From: CAWHOW01 sp050013795
GTDB taxonomy: Bacteria; Bacteroidota; Bacteroidia; Bacteroidales; CG2-30-32-10
Direction of reading: 5' to 3'
Assembly (NCBI GenBank): GCA_050013795.1
Contig: JBEKEO010000046.1
Coordinates: 1-20,835, forward strand
Length of the DNA: 20,835 nt
Below are positions 14,601-20,835 of the stretch, piece by piece. The notes beneath the pieces were generated by a model. That model searched no databases. It was not told where the DNA came from and worked only from the letters and a program-made list of their open reading frames with translations. Position numbers and translations under genes: made by a program. Numbering within the stretch: position 1 is the stretch's first letter; every line of letters starts with the position of its first letter.

Positions 14601-16230
14601 CGTTGATTGTGATAGTGGAAGCTCCTGTACATCCGCTGGCATTTGTCCCCGTAACATTATAAGTAGTTGTGGAAGTTGGTGTCACCGGTAACGGGTTTGC
14701 AGTTCCCAGTCCTCCGCTCCATGAGTATGTGCTTGCTCCGCTGGCTGTCAATGTCGTTGGAGTCCCAACGCAAATGTTGTTTGCCGATGCTGAAATACCA
14801 ACAGTAATATTAGGACTAAGATTAACGGTGATGCTTGTTGTTTGGGTACATCCTGCATTAGTGGCGGTTACTGTATAGGTAGTTGTTGAGGTAGGCGCCA
14901 CTGTTACTGAGTTGGATGTTCCCAGTCCACTACTCCATAAATAAGTAGTTCCACCGGTAGCAGTTAAAGTAGTTGAATTTCCAGGGCAAATGGGATTTGC
15001 CGAAGCTGTGATATTAGCCAGTGAACCTGAATTTACTTTTACAACAATTTGAAGAGTATCCGCTTTAACACAACCAACCAAAGGAGTTCCTATGACTGTG
15101 TACGTTGTTGTAACGGAAGGGTTTGCAATAACGCTTGTTCCTGTTGTTACTGACAATCCTGTTGCCGGATGCCATGCCCATGAATAATCAGTAGTTGCTG
15201 AACCAGAAACTGAAATTGGAACCGTTCCTCCGCAAGTAGCAACAGTATCAATATATGGAGTGCAGGCAGAAGGAGTTACACTTGATGAACCCGGATATGT
15301 AAAATACATTAAATTATTAATTGCCTGGTCTGCATCAGCATCACTAAGAATAACAACAAATTTGAATGTTTCAGTAGCTCCGGGTGCTAGATTTTGAATA
15401 AGATAACTTAATTCAATAGCTATATCTGCAGTTGATGATGAACCTACAGTTTGGGTAAAACCTGATCCTGTCCACATACTGTAACCGTCCCTGTTTGAAA
15501 ATCCGCCATAAGAAGCTCTCCAATTACTTCCTGAGGCAGCAAACCCCACATAGGAATTCCAGGGAGTACTTTGAGTTGCGCTTACATGTGCAATATCACA
15601 CCCGCCGGTACCAGGCTGAGAAACAATTGTATTTGTTGTTACATAGCTTCCATTTAACATGATATTATTATCGGGGTCCAGGTTTCTGTAATAATAGAGT
15701 GTTGGTATTGTTGCAGCCGTATTATTTGTGATAGATACTGTTGTTGTATAGAAAAGAGCTGTTTGCTCTAACAGATAATTAATTTTAAAATGAAGATTGG
15801 TCCCTGTAGTTAAATTTCCTTCCCAATCGACACTGATACAGGAACCAATAACCGAGTAATTCGTTATATTTCCGGGAATTTGATTTAAATAATCACAGTT
15901 GTCACCTGCGCTGCTTGAATTGCCAATAGTAACTCCCCAACCATTTTCCGGAGTTCCCGGTGTAAAAAAGTCGCCATCAAATGTAGCCCAACCATTGTTT
16001 TGTGGGTTTGCAACAAAACCGAAAAAATTGGTGTTAGAACGAAAGTGCATTCCTCCGGGAGGAGGAGATACTGTGGTATTAGCTCCTTCAAAACCTCCGG
16101 CGCCGTCAATTCCAATTTCTATACCGGTGCCATTGATATATGCATTTACGCCTACCATTTGTGCTTGCAGTAATTTATTAAAAGCAAGCAAAATAAAAAG
16201 AGTAAAAATAATTTTATTTCTTATTATCAT
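11698..16230 (-). CDS. Giant surface protein with Ig/PKD/SprB repeats and CHU_C (T9SS type B) sorting domain
   Basis: A 1510-residue secreted protein. A signal peptide (residues 1-24, ending LLQAQ) is followed by a roughly 300-residue N-terminal domain (25-320) that I do not recognise; it is rich in aromatic and Gly/Asn residues and resembles a ligand-binding beta-sandwich. Next come Ig-like/PKD-like repeats of about 70-76 residues, each with a Cys pair (ICxG and GCT), from about 325 to 770. A PKD domain (about 770-855) precedes three SprB-type repeats (about 862-930, 936-1006, 1016-1084; SCNGxSDG, YTYSW, AGTYT, DxxGC). Two more Ig-like domains (to about 1240) and two PKD domains (1243-1330, 1332-1413; WLWDFDDP, WDWNFGDP) lead to a CHU_C domain (1415-1510; YYPNAFTPNGD, YIYDRWGKMIW, WDG). 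Architecture suggests an adhesin or gliding-type surface filament. It starts 29 bp after the stop of its upstream paralogue, so the two may be co-transcribed. Confidence 0.92.
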   Translation of the reverse strand: MIIRNKIIFTLFILLAFNKLLQAQMVGVNAYINGTGIEIGIDGAGGFEGANTTVSPPPGGMHFRSNTNFFGFVANPQNNGWATFDGDFFTPGTPENGWGVTIGNSSSAGDNCDYLNQIPGNITNYSVIGSCISVDWEGNLTTGTNLHFKINYLLEQTALFYTTTVSITNNTAATIPTLYYYRNLDPDNNIMLNGSYVTTNTIVSQPGTGGCDIAHVSATQSTPWNSYVGFAASGSNWRASYGGFSNRDGYSMWTGSGFTQTVGSSSTADIAIELSYLIQNLAPGATETFKFVVILSDADADQAINNLMYFTYPGSSSVTPSACTPYIDTVATCGGTVPISVSGSATTDYSWAWHPATGLSVTTGTSVIANPSVTTTYTVIGTPLVGCVKADTLQIVVKVNSGSLANITASANPICPGNSTTLTATGGTTYLWSSGLGTSNSVTVAPTSTTTYTVTATNAGCTQTTSITVNLSPNITVGISASANNICVGTPTTLTASGASTYSWSGGLGTANPLPVTPTSTTTYNVTGTNASGCTGASTITINVNPLPVANAGTNQIICQGQNVNLTASGGGTYLWSNTFTTQSINISPTITTTYTVTVTSTSGCTADADVTVSVNTLPHANAGPDQSICTGNSANLNASGGNTYAWSPVTGLSNSTISNPVANPTTTTSYIVTVTDLNGCSAKDTMVLTVNPLLTVSAGANQAICTGQSASLNATGGINYIWSPSTGLSNSAIANPIASPTVTTTYTVTVADLHGCSNTGDVVITVNPIPTSSFTATSPLCAGQSSSTIVYTGSGTAGASYFWDFPGGTVISGSGQGPYQVSWSTPSTYNINLTVVENGCTSPVTIIPVVVGKVTATVAVVDSISCNGASDGQVIVTPVGTSPYQCNWSNSQISPVAINLSANIVYTVTVTDANGCSATQSITLTQPHPLAMAFTTQPVSCFNGHNGIANVLVSGGTHSYTYSWLPSGTGGNTNIINTLQAGTYTLNIHDLHGCTLDTTFVIKQPPLLTYSFIADSATCNNEHNGTICFHPSGGTSPYAYTWNPNVSSDSCATNIAAGNYLITVTDHNGCDTVALATVGQPQQIILHVSSNVTICIGQSTVISANATGGISPYTFTWNNSLGNGSSFTVSPTVTTTYIVTVTDHNNCSGQPLSVTVTVDPPISVSLAASPSSFCFGGSSIITATASGGNGLYTYTWGQGIGVSSAAITITPTATTWYPVTVTDNCGSPQAVDSVEIFVYPMPVVQFSADTLSGCEPLGVNFTDLSTPAIATWLWDFDDPMSGTNNTSTLQNPYHLFSSPGVYSISLTVTTTDSCSGSYTHNSMIEVYITPVADFSMYPQPGSTALAPDILFEDLSVNAYTWDWNFGDPSSGSDTSDIKNPEHSYNSAGTFIVTLFVESIHGCKDSVSKEVQIKQDVAIYYPNAFTPNGDAYNPGWRPEGTGIDNSNYKCYIYDRWGKMIWKTNDFYAYWDGHSMESNQACELGVYSYVAFVTGLDGRNYQFSGSITLVK

Positions 16231-16259
16231 ATTTATTGTAATTTCTATTACTTCCTTTT

Positions 16260-18014
16260 TTATCTGATTAAAGTTACATGTCCCCTGAATGTATGTGCTT
16301 CTCCTGTAAAGTCTTTAAGAACAACCATCCATACATAAACGTCTTGTGGCACTAACTCACCATTTATTGTTCCATCCCATTGAATGGAATAATTAGTTGT
16401 TTCAAAAATTCTCGCACCCCATCTGTTGTAAATCAAAAATTCGTAATTACTCAAATCCCATCCTTGCCCTTTAGGATAAAAATAATTATTGACCCCGTTT
16501 TTTCCTGGAACAAAAGCATTGGGCATATAAAAAGTAAATATTGGATCAATGACAATTTGCGATTCAGTAGAATCAATACATCCATATTGGCTGGTAACAA
16601 TTAATGATACGTTATAATAGCCCGGGTTAGAAAAATAATGTTCAGGAGATTCCAAAACTGACACATTGCTGTCACCTGTAATGGGATCATTAAAATTCCA
16701 GTTCCAGGAAACTGCACCGATTGAAAGATCAATGAAACTAATAATCGGGTTCAAAATATTAGAAAAAACCGGGTTTGAAGAAAATTGTGCAACAGGAGTA
16801 GGATGCACTATTATCATATTTTGATAAGTATAGCTTCCAGCACAACCATTTGTAGTTATTACTGAAAGTGTAACATTAAATGTATCTGATGTGGTGTATA
16901 AATGTGTGGGATTTTGTTGAGTTGAAGTATTATTTGCACCGGAAGCAGGTTCTCCAAAATCCCATGACCAGCTTGCAATTGCAGGTGTGGTTGAATCTGA
17001 GAATATCACGCCTAATGGAATACATCCGCTCATTGTATCTGCCGAAAATAAAATATTTGGTAATGGATAAACGGTTACTTTCACAGAATCTATACCTGCA
17101 GGAGACCCACAGTTATCCGTTACAGTTATTGAATACCAGGTAGTAGATGTTGGCGTTATAGAAATAGTAGATGTAGAAATTCCTATACCCTGTCCCCATG
17201 TGTAAGTATAGCTTCCTGTACCTCCATTTGCAGAAGCAATTAGAGTTACATTACCGCTTCCAAAACATAAAGCATTTGGGCTTGCAACCAAATTAACATT
17301 AATAGGTGGGGAAACAAAAACAGTCAACGAAAGTGGAATAGATGTGCATGAATTTACATCAGTAACATAAACAGTATATGTAGTAGTAGTTGAAGGGGTC
17401 ACTGTAAAAGCACTCCCATTGCCTAAGCCGTTATCCCATGTATATATATAATTACCAGTACCTCCACTTGCAGTAGCGCTAATAATAGTACTTTGGCCTC
17501 TGCATATGGTAACATTTCCACTTGTAATTAAACTTATTTGACTTGGTTCTCCGATAGTGATCGATGCAACAGTATCACATCCGTTATGATCTGTAATAGT
17601 TACCTGATAAGTTCCCGCCGAAATATTTATGGCAGTTGAACCTGTTGACACCCAAGGATTCCATGTATAAGCATATGGAGAAATACCCCCGCTAGTAGTT
17701 ATGATTATTGACCCATCAGAACCGGAAAAACATTTTACACTATCAGTGACATATGTGTATGTAAGCATTGGTGGCTGTGTAATTGTAAAGGTCGTATCAA
17801 TACTGCATCCATGTAAGTCATATGCTGTAAATGTATATGTTCCTGCTGCCAATGTGCTTACTGTATTAACGTTTCCTGCTGTACCAGATGGTATCCACCC
17901 ATATGAATACGATGGTGTACCGCCGTTTATATGAGCATTTGCAAAACCATTACTTTGACCAAAGCAAGTAGCACTATGATGATTACAATTTGAGTAGTTT
18001 GCAAATTGCTCCAT
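16260..18014 (-). CDS. C-terminal fragment of a broken giant surface protein (SprB, Ig, PKD, CHU_C)
   Basis: This 584-residue frame is almost surely the 3' half of the gene whose 5' part lies just upstream, separated from it by a frameshift. It has no signal peptide, and its first residues continue the repeat pattern in mid-domain. Order: an SprB repeat (about 15-80, TCFGQSNGFANAHINGG), a second one (about 92-157), two Ig-like domains (158-318), two PKD domains (320-405, 406-489; WSWDFGEP, WNWNFNDP) and a CHU_C sorting domain (490-584; FYMPNAFVPGKNGVNN, IYNRWGARIFET, WDG, GHVTLIR). It matches the last 570 residues of the neighbouring 1510-residue protein domain for domain. The ATG used at 18014 lies in sequence that is coding in the other frame, so it is probably not a real start. 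Without repair the surface protein would lack its T9SS signal. Confidence 0.8.
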   Translation of the reverse strand: MEQFANYSNCNHHSATCFGQSNGFANAHINGGTPSYSYGWIPSGTAGNVNTVSTLAAGTYTFTAYDLHGCSIDTTFTITQPPMLTYTYVTDSVKCFSGSDGSIIITTSGGISPYAYTWNPWVSTGSTAINISAGTYQVTITDHNGCDTVASITIGEPSQISLITSGNVTICRGQSTIISATASGGTGNYIYTWDNGLGNGSAFTVTPSTTTTYTVYVTDVNSCTSIPLSLTVFVSPPINVNLVASPNALCFGSGNVTLIASANGGTGSYTYTWGQGIGISTSTISITPTSTTWYSITVTDNCGSPAGIDSVKVTVYPLPNILFSADTMSGCIPLGVIFSDSTTPAIASWSWDFGEPASGANNTSTQQNPTHLYTTSDTFNVTLSVITTNGCAGSYTYQNMIIVHPTPVAQFSSNPVFSNILNPIISFIDLSIGAVSWNWNFNDPITGDSNVSVLESPEHYFSNPGYYNVSLIVTSQYGCIDSTESQIVIDPIFTFYMPNAFVPGKNGVNNYFYPKGQGWDLSNYEFLIYNRWGARIFETTNYSIQWDGTINGELVPQDVYVWMVVLKDFTGEAHTFRGHVTLIR

Positions 18015-20835
18015 TGATATTGGAAGGGTGAAGCACCTGTTGGAACAGCCATAATCTGCCCGTCATTCATCCCGTTGCAACTGATAGAATCAATAACGGA
18101 AACAGAAGTAGTGGCTAACCCCACAATTTGTTGAACATTAGTAATTGTTGAAGTACATCCATTTTCAGTTACTGACAAACTGATATTATATGTAGAGGGA
18201 GCATTCCAGCTTATTTGAAAAGGGCCTGAATCTATTCCGCTGATTACATTGCCACCTGCAAAATTCCAATTGTAAGTCGCTAATGCAGTACCACTGCCTG
18301 TATATGTAATAGTTGAAGTTTGTCCTATACAAATCGGGCTGCTTACTGTAAAACTGGAAGTAGGTATCGGATTTACAGTTACAGTCATACTACCTGTTTC
18401 AGTGCATCCGTTACCATCATTTATTGTAACAGTATATGTAGTAGTAACGGTAGGCGTTGCAATAGGGTTATTTATATTTGTTGAAGATAATCCTGTTCCC
18501 GGGCTCCATGAATATATGGCACCTCCGCTTGCCAGTAAGTTGGCGCTTTGTCCCATACAAATTGTCTGACCAGGACTTACCGAAACAAACATTTGTGGAT
18601 AAACAGTTAATACCATATCATCAGTTGCAGAACAACCGTTTATGTCAGTGACAGAAACTGTATATATTGTAGACGAAGTGGGAGATGCAACCGGATTTGC
18701 AATATTTGGATTACTTAGTGATGGCTGTGGACTCCATGAATAAGCATTCCCGCCGCTTCCTGATAAATTTGCAGTAAAACCATAACATATCGCTTGGTCG
18801 GGGCCAGCATTAGCGGTAGGATTATTATTTACATTTACAGTAACACTGGCATCAGCTGTACAACCGTTCAACGTTACAGTAACGGTATATGTAGTGGTAG
18901 AAGAAGGAGAAATATTAATATTAGGAGTAATGGCAAAATTGCTCCATAAATACGTACCGCCACCAGATGCCGTAAGGTTAACATTCTGTCCCTGGCAAAT
19001 GATCTGGTTAGTGCCTGCATCTGCAATAGGCAAAGGATTTACATTGACTGTGATGCTTGCTGTACCAGTGCAACCTGCTGAAGTACCAGTAACAGTATAT
19101 ATGGTTGATGAAATAGGTGTAACAGTAAGAGGATTTGACGAACCCAAACCTCCGCTCCATAAATAAGTGGTTGCTCCACCAGCTGTCAAAGTTGTAGAAG
19201 CCCCTGCACAAATGGGGTTTACTGATTGCGTTATATTAACATTCAGATTAGGATTAATATTGATTGTAATGTCCGATGAGCCAGTGCAACCTGCCGTAGT
19301 GCCGGTAACTGTATATGTTGTTGCGGAAGCAGGTGTAACAGTAAGAGGGTTTGATGTACCTAAGCCTCCGCTCCATGAATAAGAGGTTGCCCCGCTAGCT
19401 GTCAAAGTAGATGAAGTCCCTGCACAAATGGGGTTTGCTGATGGGGTTATGTTAACAGTCGGATTAGCATTTACAGTAACTGTGATACTTGTTGTGCCTG
19501 TGCATCCTGCATTAGTGCCAGTTACTGTATAGGTCGTTGTTGAAACCGGAGAAACTGTAACGGGATTTGCAGTCCCTAAACCACTGCTCCATGAATATGT
19601 GGCTGCACCACTAGCAGTTAAAGTTGAAGAAACCCCTGAACAAATAGTGTCTGCTGATGCTGAAATGCTAACAGTCAAATCAGGATTTACATTGATAGTG
19701 ATGCTTGCTGTACCAGTGCATCCCGATGAAGTACCAGTAACAGAATAAGTTGTTGCTGAAGCAGGTGCTACTGTGACGGGATTTGCGGTGCCCAAACCAC
19801 CGCTCCAGGAATAAGTGGTTCCTCCGCTGGCCGTTAAAGTAGTTGATGCCCCCGCACAAATTGGGTTTGCAGATGGTGTAATATTAACATTCAGATTAGG
19901 ATTAATATTGATTGTAATGTCCGATGAGCCAGTGCAACCTGCCGTAGTGCCGGTAACTGTGTAAGTTGTTGCGGAAGCGGGTGACACTATTATAGGGTTT
20001 GCCGTGCCTAAACCTCCGCTCCAGGAATAAGTGGTTGCTCCGCCAGCAGTCAAGGTTGTTGAAGTTCCTGCACAAATGGGATTTACCGATGGTGTTATGC
20101 TAACCGTAGGATTGGGGTTTACAGTAATTGTGATATTTGCTGTTTCTGTGCATCCAGCCGTAGTGCCGGTTACAGTATAAGTTGTGGTGGAAGCAGGTGA
20201 CACCGTCACAGGGTTTGTTGTTCCCAAACCTCCGCTCCAGGAATAAGTAGTAGCCCCGCCAGCAGTAAGAGTTGTTGAATTTCCTGTACAAATAGGGTTT
20301 ACTGATGCAGAAATATTTACTGTCGGACTAGAATTTACAATAACATTCATTTGATCCGTAACGGTAACCTGTGTTGCATCACAATTCGTATAAACAGTTT
20401 CTGCAGTATAGGTTGTAGTTGAAGCTGGACAAACTGTAGCTGTTGTTGTTGCTGAAATTTGAGTAGCTCCCTGCCACCATGAAGTTGTATAATTTGGTGC
20501 ACCATTGGGCGTAAATCTCCATGCATCATTTGTTGCAGTCCATACAGTATTGTTTCTGCCGGGTACAAAAGCTGCATTTGCACCAGTAGCATCCTGTATC
20601 CCTTCAATAGCATAACCATCATTCCATCCTATACAATCATCTTTTTCCTGAATATAAACTTCAATTACATTTGTATTTTCATAAAGAACAACCATGCTTG
20701 TAGCATAAAGCGGGCTTGAACAATCACAACTTGAACATACACTATTTGGGTCTCCAAAATAAGGAACCTCATAGAATGATACAACTAACATTCTGCAGGG
20801 AGCTGTACCTATAAGTTGCCAGTATATACTACCTT
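17927..20835 (-). CDS. Giant surface protein, N-terminal part: Ig repeat array, frameshifted; 5' end beyond the window
   Basis: The frame is open to the right edge, so the ATG at 20791 is internal and the real start lies outside. The first visible part (GSIYWQLIGTAPCR, VSFYEVPYFG, VVLYENTNVIEVYIQ, GIQDATG, WRFTPN) is a domain that often precedes Ig repeats in Bacteroidota surface proteins. Six very similar 72-residue Ig-like repeats follow, counted from the ATG at residues 156-587, each with a Cys pair at repeat positions 13 and 59. Then come three more divergent Ig-like units, a PKD-like unit and the first half of an SprB repeat (ISCNGMNDGQ, PFQYQWSN). After LQTTQ the frame turns into an unrelated tail (IVIIIVLLALVKVMVLQMLI) and stops, while the family sequence resumes in another frame 88 bp before that stop. 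The gene is therefore a pseudogene, a phase-off form or an assembly error. Confidence 0.82.
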   Translation of the reverse strand, partial: GSIYWQLIGTAPCRMLVVSFYEVPYFGDPNSVCSSCDCSSPLYATSMVVLYENTNVIEVYIQEKDDCIGWNDGYAIEGIQDATGANAAFVPGRNNTVWTATNDAWRFTPNGAPNYTTSWWQGATQISATTTATVCPASTTTYTAETVYTNCDATQVTVTDQMNVIVNSSPTVNISASVNPICTGNSTTLTAGGATTYSWSGGLGTTNPVTVSPASTTTYTVTGTTAGCTETANITITVNPNPTVSITPSVNPICAGTSTTLTAGGATTYSWSGGLGTANPIIVSPASATTYTVTGTTAGCTGSSDITININPNLNVNITPSANPICAGASTTLTASGGTTYSWSGGLGTANPVTVAPASATTYSVTGTSSGCTGTASITINVNPDLTVSISASADTICSGVSSTLTASGAATYSWSSGLGTANPVTVSPVSTTTYTVTGTNAGCTGTTSITVTVNANPTVNITPSANPICAGTSSTLTASGATSYSWSGGLGTSNPLTVTPASATTYTVTGTTAGCTGSSDITININPNLNVNITQSVNPICAGASTTLTAGGATTYLWSGGLGSSNPLTVTPISSTIYTVTGTSAGCTGTASITVNVNPLPIADAGTNQIICQGQNVNLTASGGGTYLWSNFAITPNINISPSSTTTYTVTVTLNGCTADASVTVNVNNNPTANAGPDQAICYGFTANLSGSGGNAYSWSPQPSLSNPNIANPVASPTSSTIYTVSVTDINGCSATDDMVLTVYPQMFVSVSPGQTICMGQSANLLASGGAIYSWSPGTGLSSTNINNPIATPTVTTTYTVTINDGNGCTETGSMTVTVNPIPTSSFTVSSPICIGQTSTITYTGSGTALATYNWNFAGGNVISGIDSGPFQISWNAPSTYNISLSVTENGCTSTITNVQQIVGLATTSVSVIDSISCNGMNDGQIMAVPTGASPFQYQWSNLQTTQIVIIIVLLALVKVMVLQMLI
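19031..20326 (-). repeat. Six tandem 216-bp repeats encoding Ig-like domains
   Basis: Six in-phase units of exactly 216 bp (72 codons) abut each other, with boundaries at 20326, 20110, 19894, 19678, 19462 and 19246. Units 2 and 5, and units 3 and 6, are more alike than neighbours are. An 80-bp stretch at 19233-19312 is identical to 19881-19960, exactly 648 bp (three units) away. Such an array can expand or contract by recombination. Confidence 0.85.

Noticed and set aside
16260..18014. Independent gene with its own start at 18014
   Set aside because: No signal peptide, start codon inside DNA that codes in the other frame, and exact continuation of the upstream gene's domain order; a frameshifted single gene explains it better.
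20791..20835. True start of the rightmost gene at the ATG at 20791
   Set aside because: The frame stays open to the window edge with family-like residues (GSIYWQLIGTAPCR) and there is no signal peptide after the ATG, so the start lies outside.

Overview
The window looks like a chromosomal piece from a member of the Bacteroidota (environmental, AT-rich). The evidence is several proteins with C-terminal sorting domains of the type IX secretion system (T9SS), both type A and the CHU_C or type B kind; a GldN-like lipoprotein; a PorT-like outer-membrane barrel; Bacteroidota-type promoter boxes (TAnnTTTG) before several genes; an almost complete lack of Shine-Dalgarno sequences; and short interspersed repeats of a kind common in this phylum. 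Genus cannot be judged from the sequence.

Layout. Bases 1-287 hold the 5' part of a small exported protein on the minus strand. Bases 288-1068 are a gene-free divergent region dominated by a 21-bp tandem array (recognisable from about 414 to 983). From 1069 to 6681 lie four plus-strand envelope genes: a seven-bladed YVTN propeller with a T9SS signal, a 946-residue multidomain T9SS cargo protein, a GldN-like lipoprotein and a beta-barrel protein. From 6828 to 11687 there is a complete tripartite efflux operon of the MacAB-TolC type: outer-membrane channel, periplasmic adaptor, ABC ATPase and FtsX/MacB permease. The ATPase and permease are separate genes with 201 bp of repeat-rich DNA between them. 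From 11698 to the right edge the minus strand carries two tandem, paralogous giant adhesin-like proteins built of Ig-like, PKD and SprB repeats and ending in CHU_C sorting domains. The upstream one runs off the window and is broken by a frameshift near 17927-18014.

How the genes fit together. The cargo proteins would be exported by Sec and then carried across the outer membrane by a T9SS whose core genes are not in the window. The GldN-like lipoprotein and the barrel protein may belong to that envelope machinery, but only sequence resemblance and neighbourhood support this. The efflux operon is a self-contained unit for export from the periplasm or inner membrane.

The least ordinary part is the array at 414-983. 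Its copies can each fold into a small stem-loop at a constant 21-nt pitch. The substitutions between copies keep the stem paired, through G-U pairs, only in RNA read from the plus strand. Other points of interest are interspersed repeats that have entered coding sequence (a signal-peptide region and a sorting domain), a 112-bp net deletion that breaks a giant surface protein, and a 3-unit block duplication inside its Ig array.
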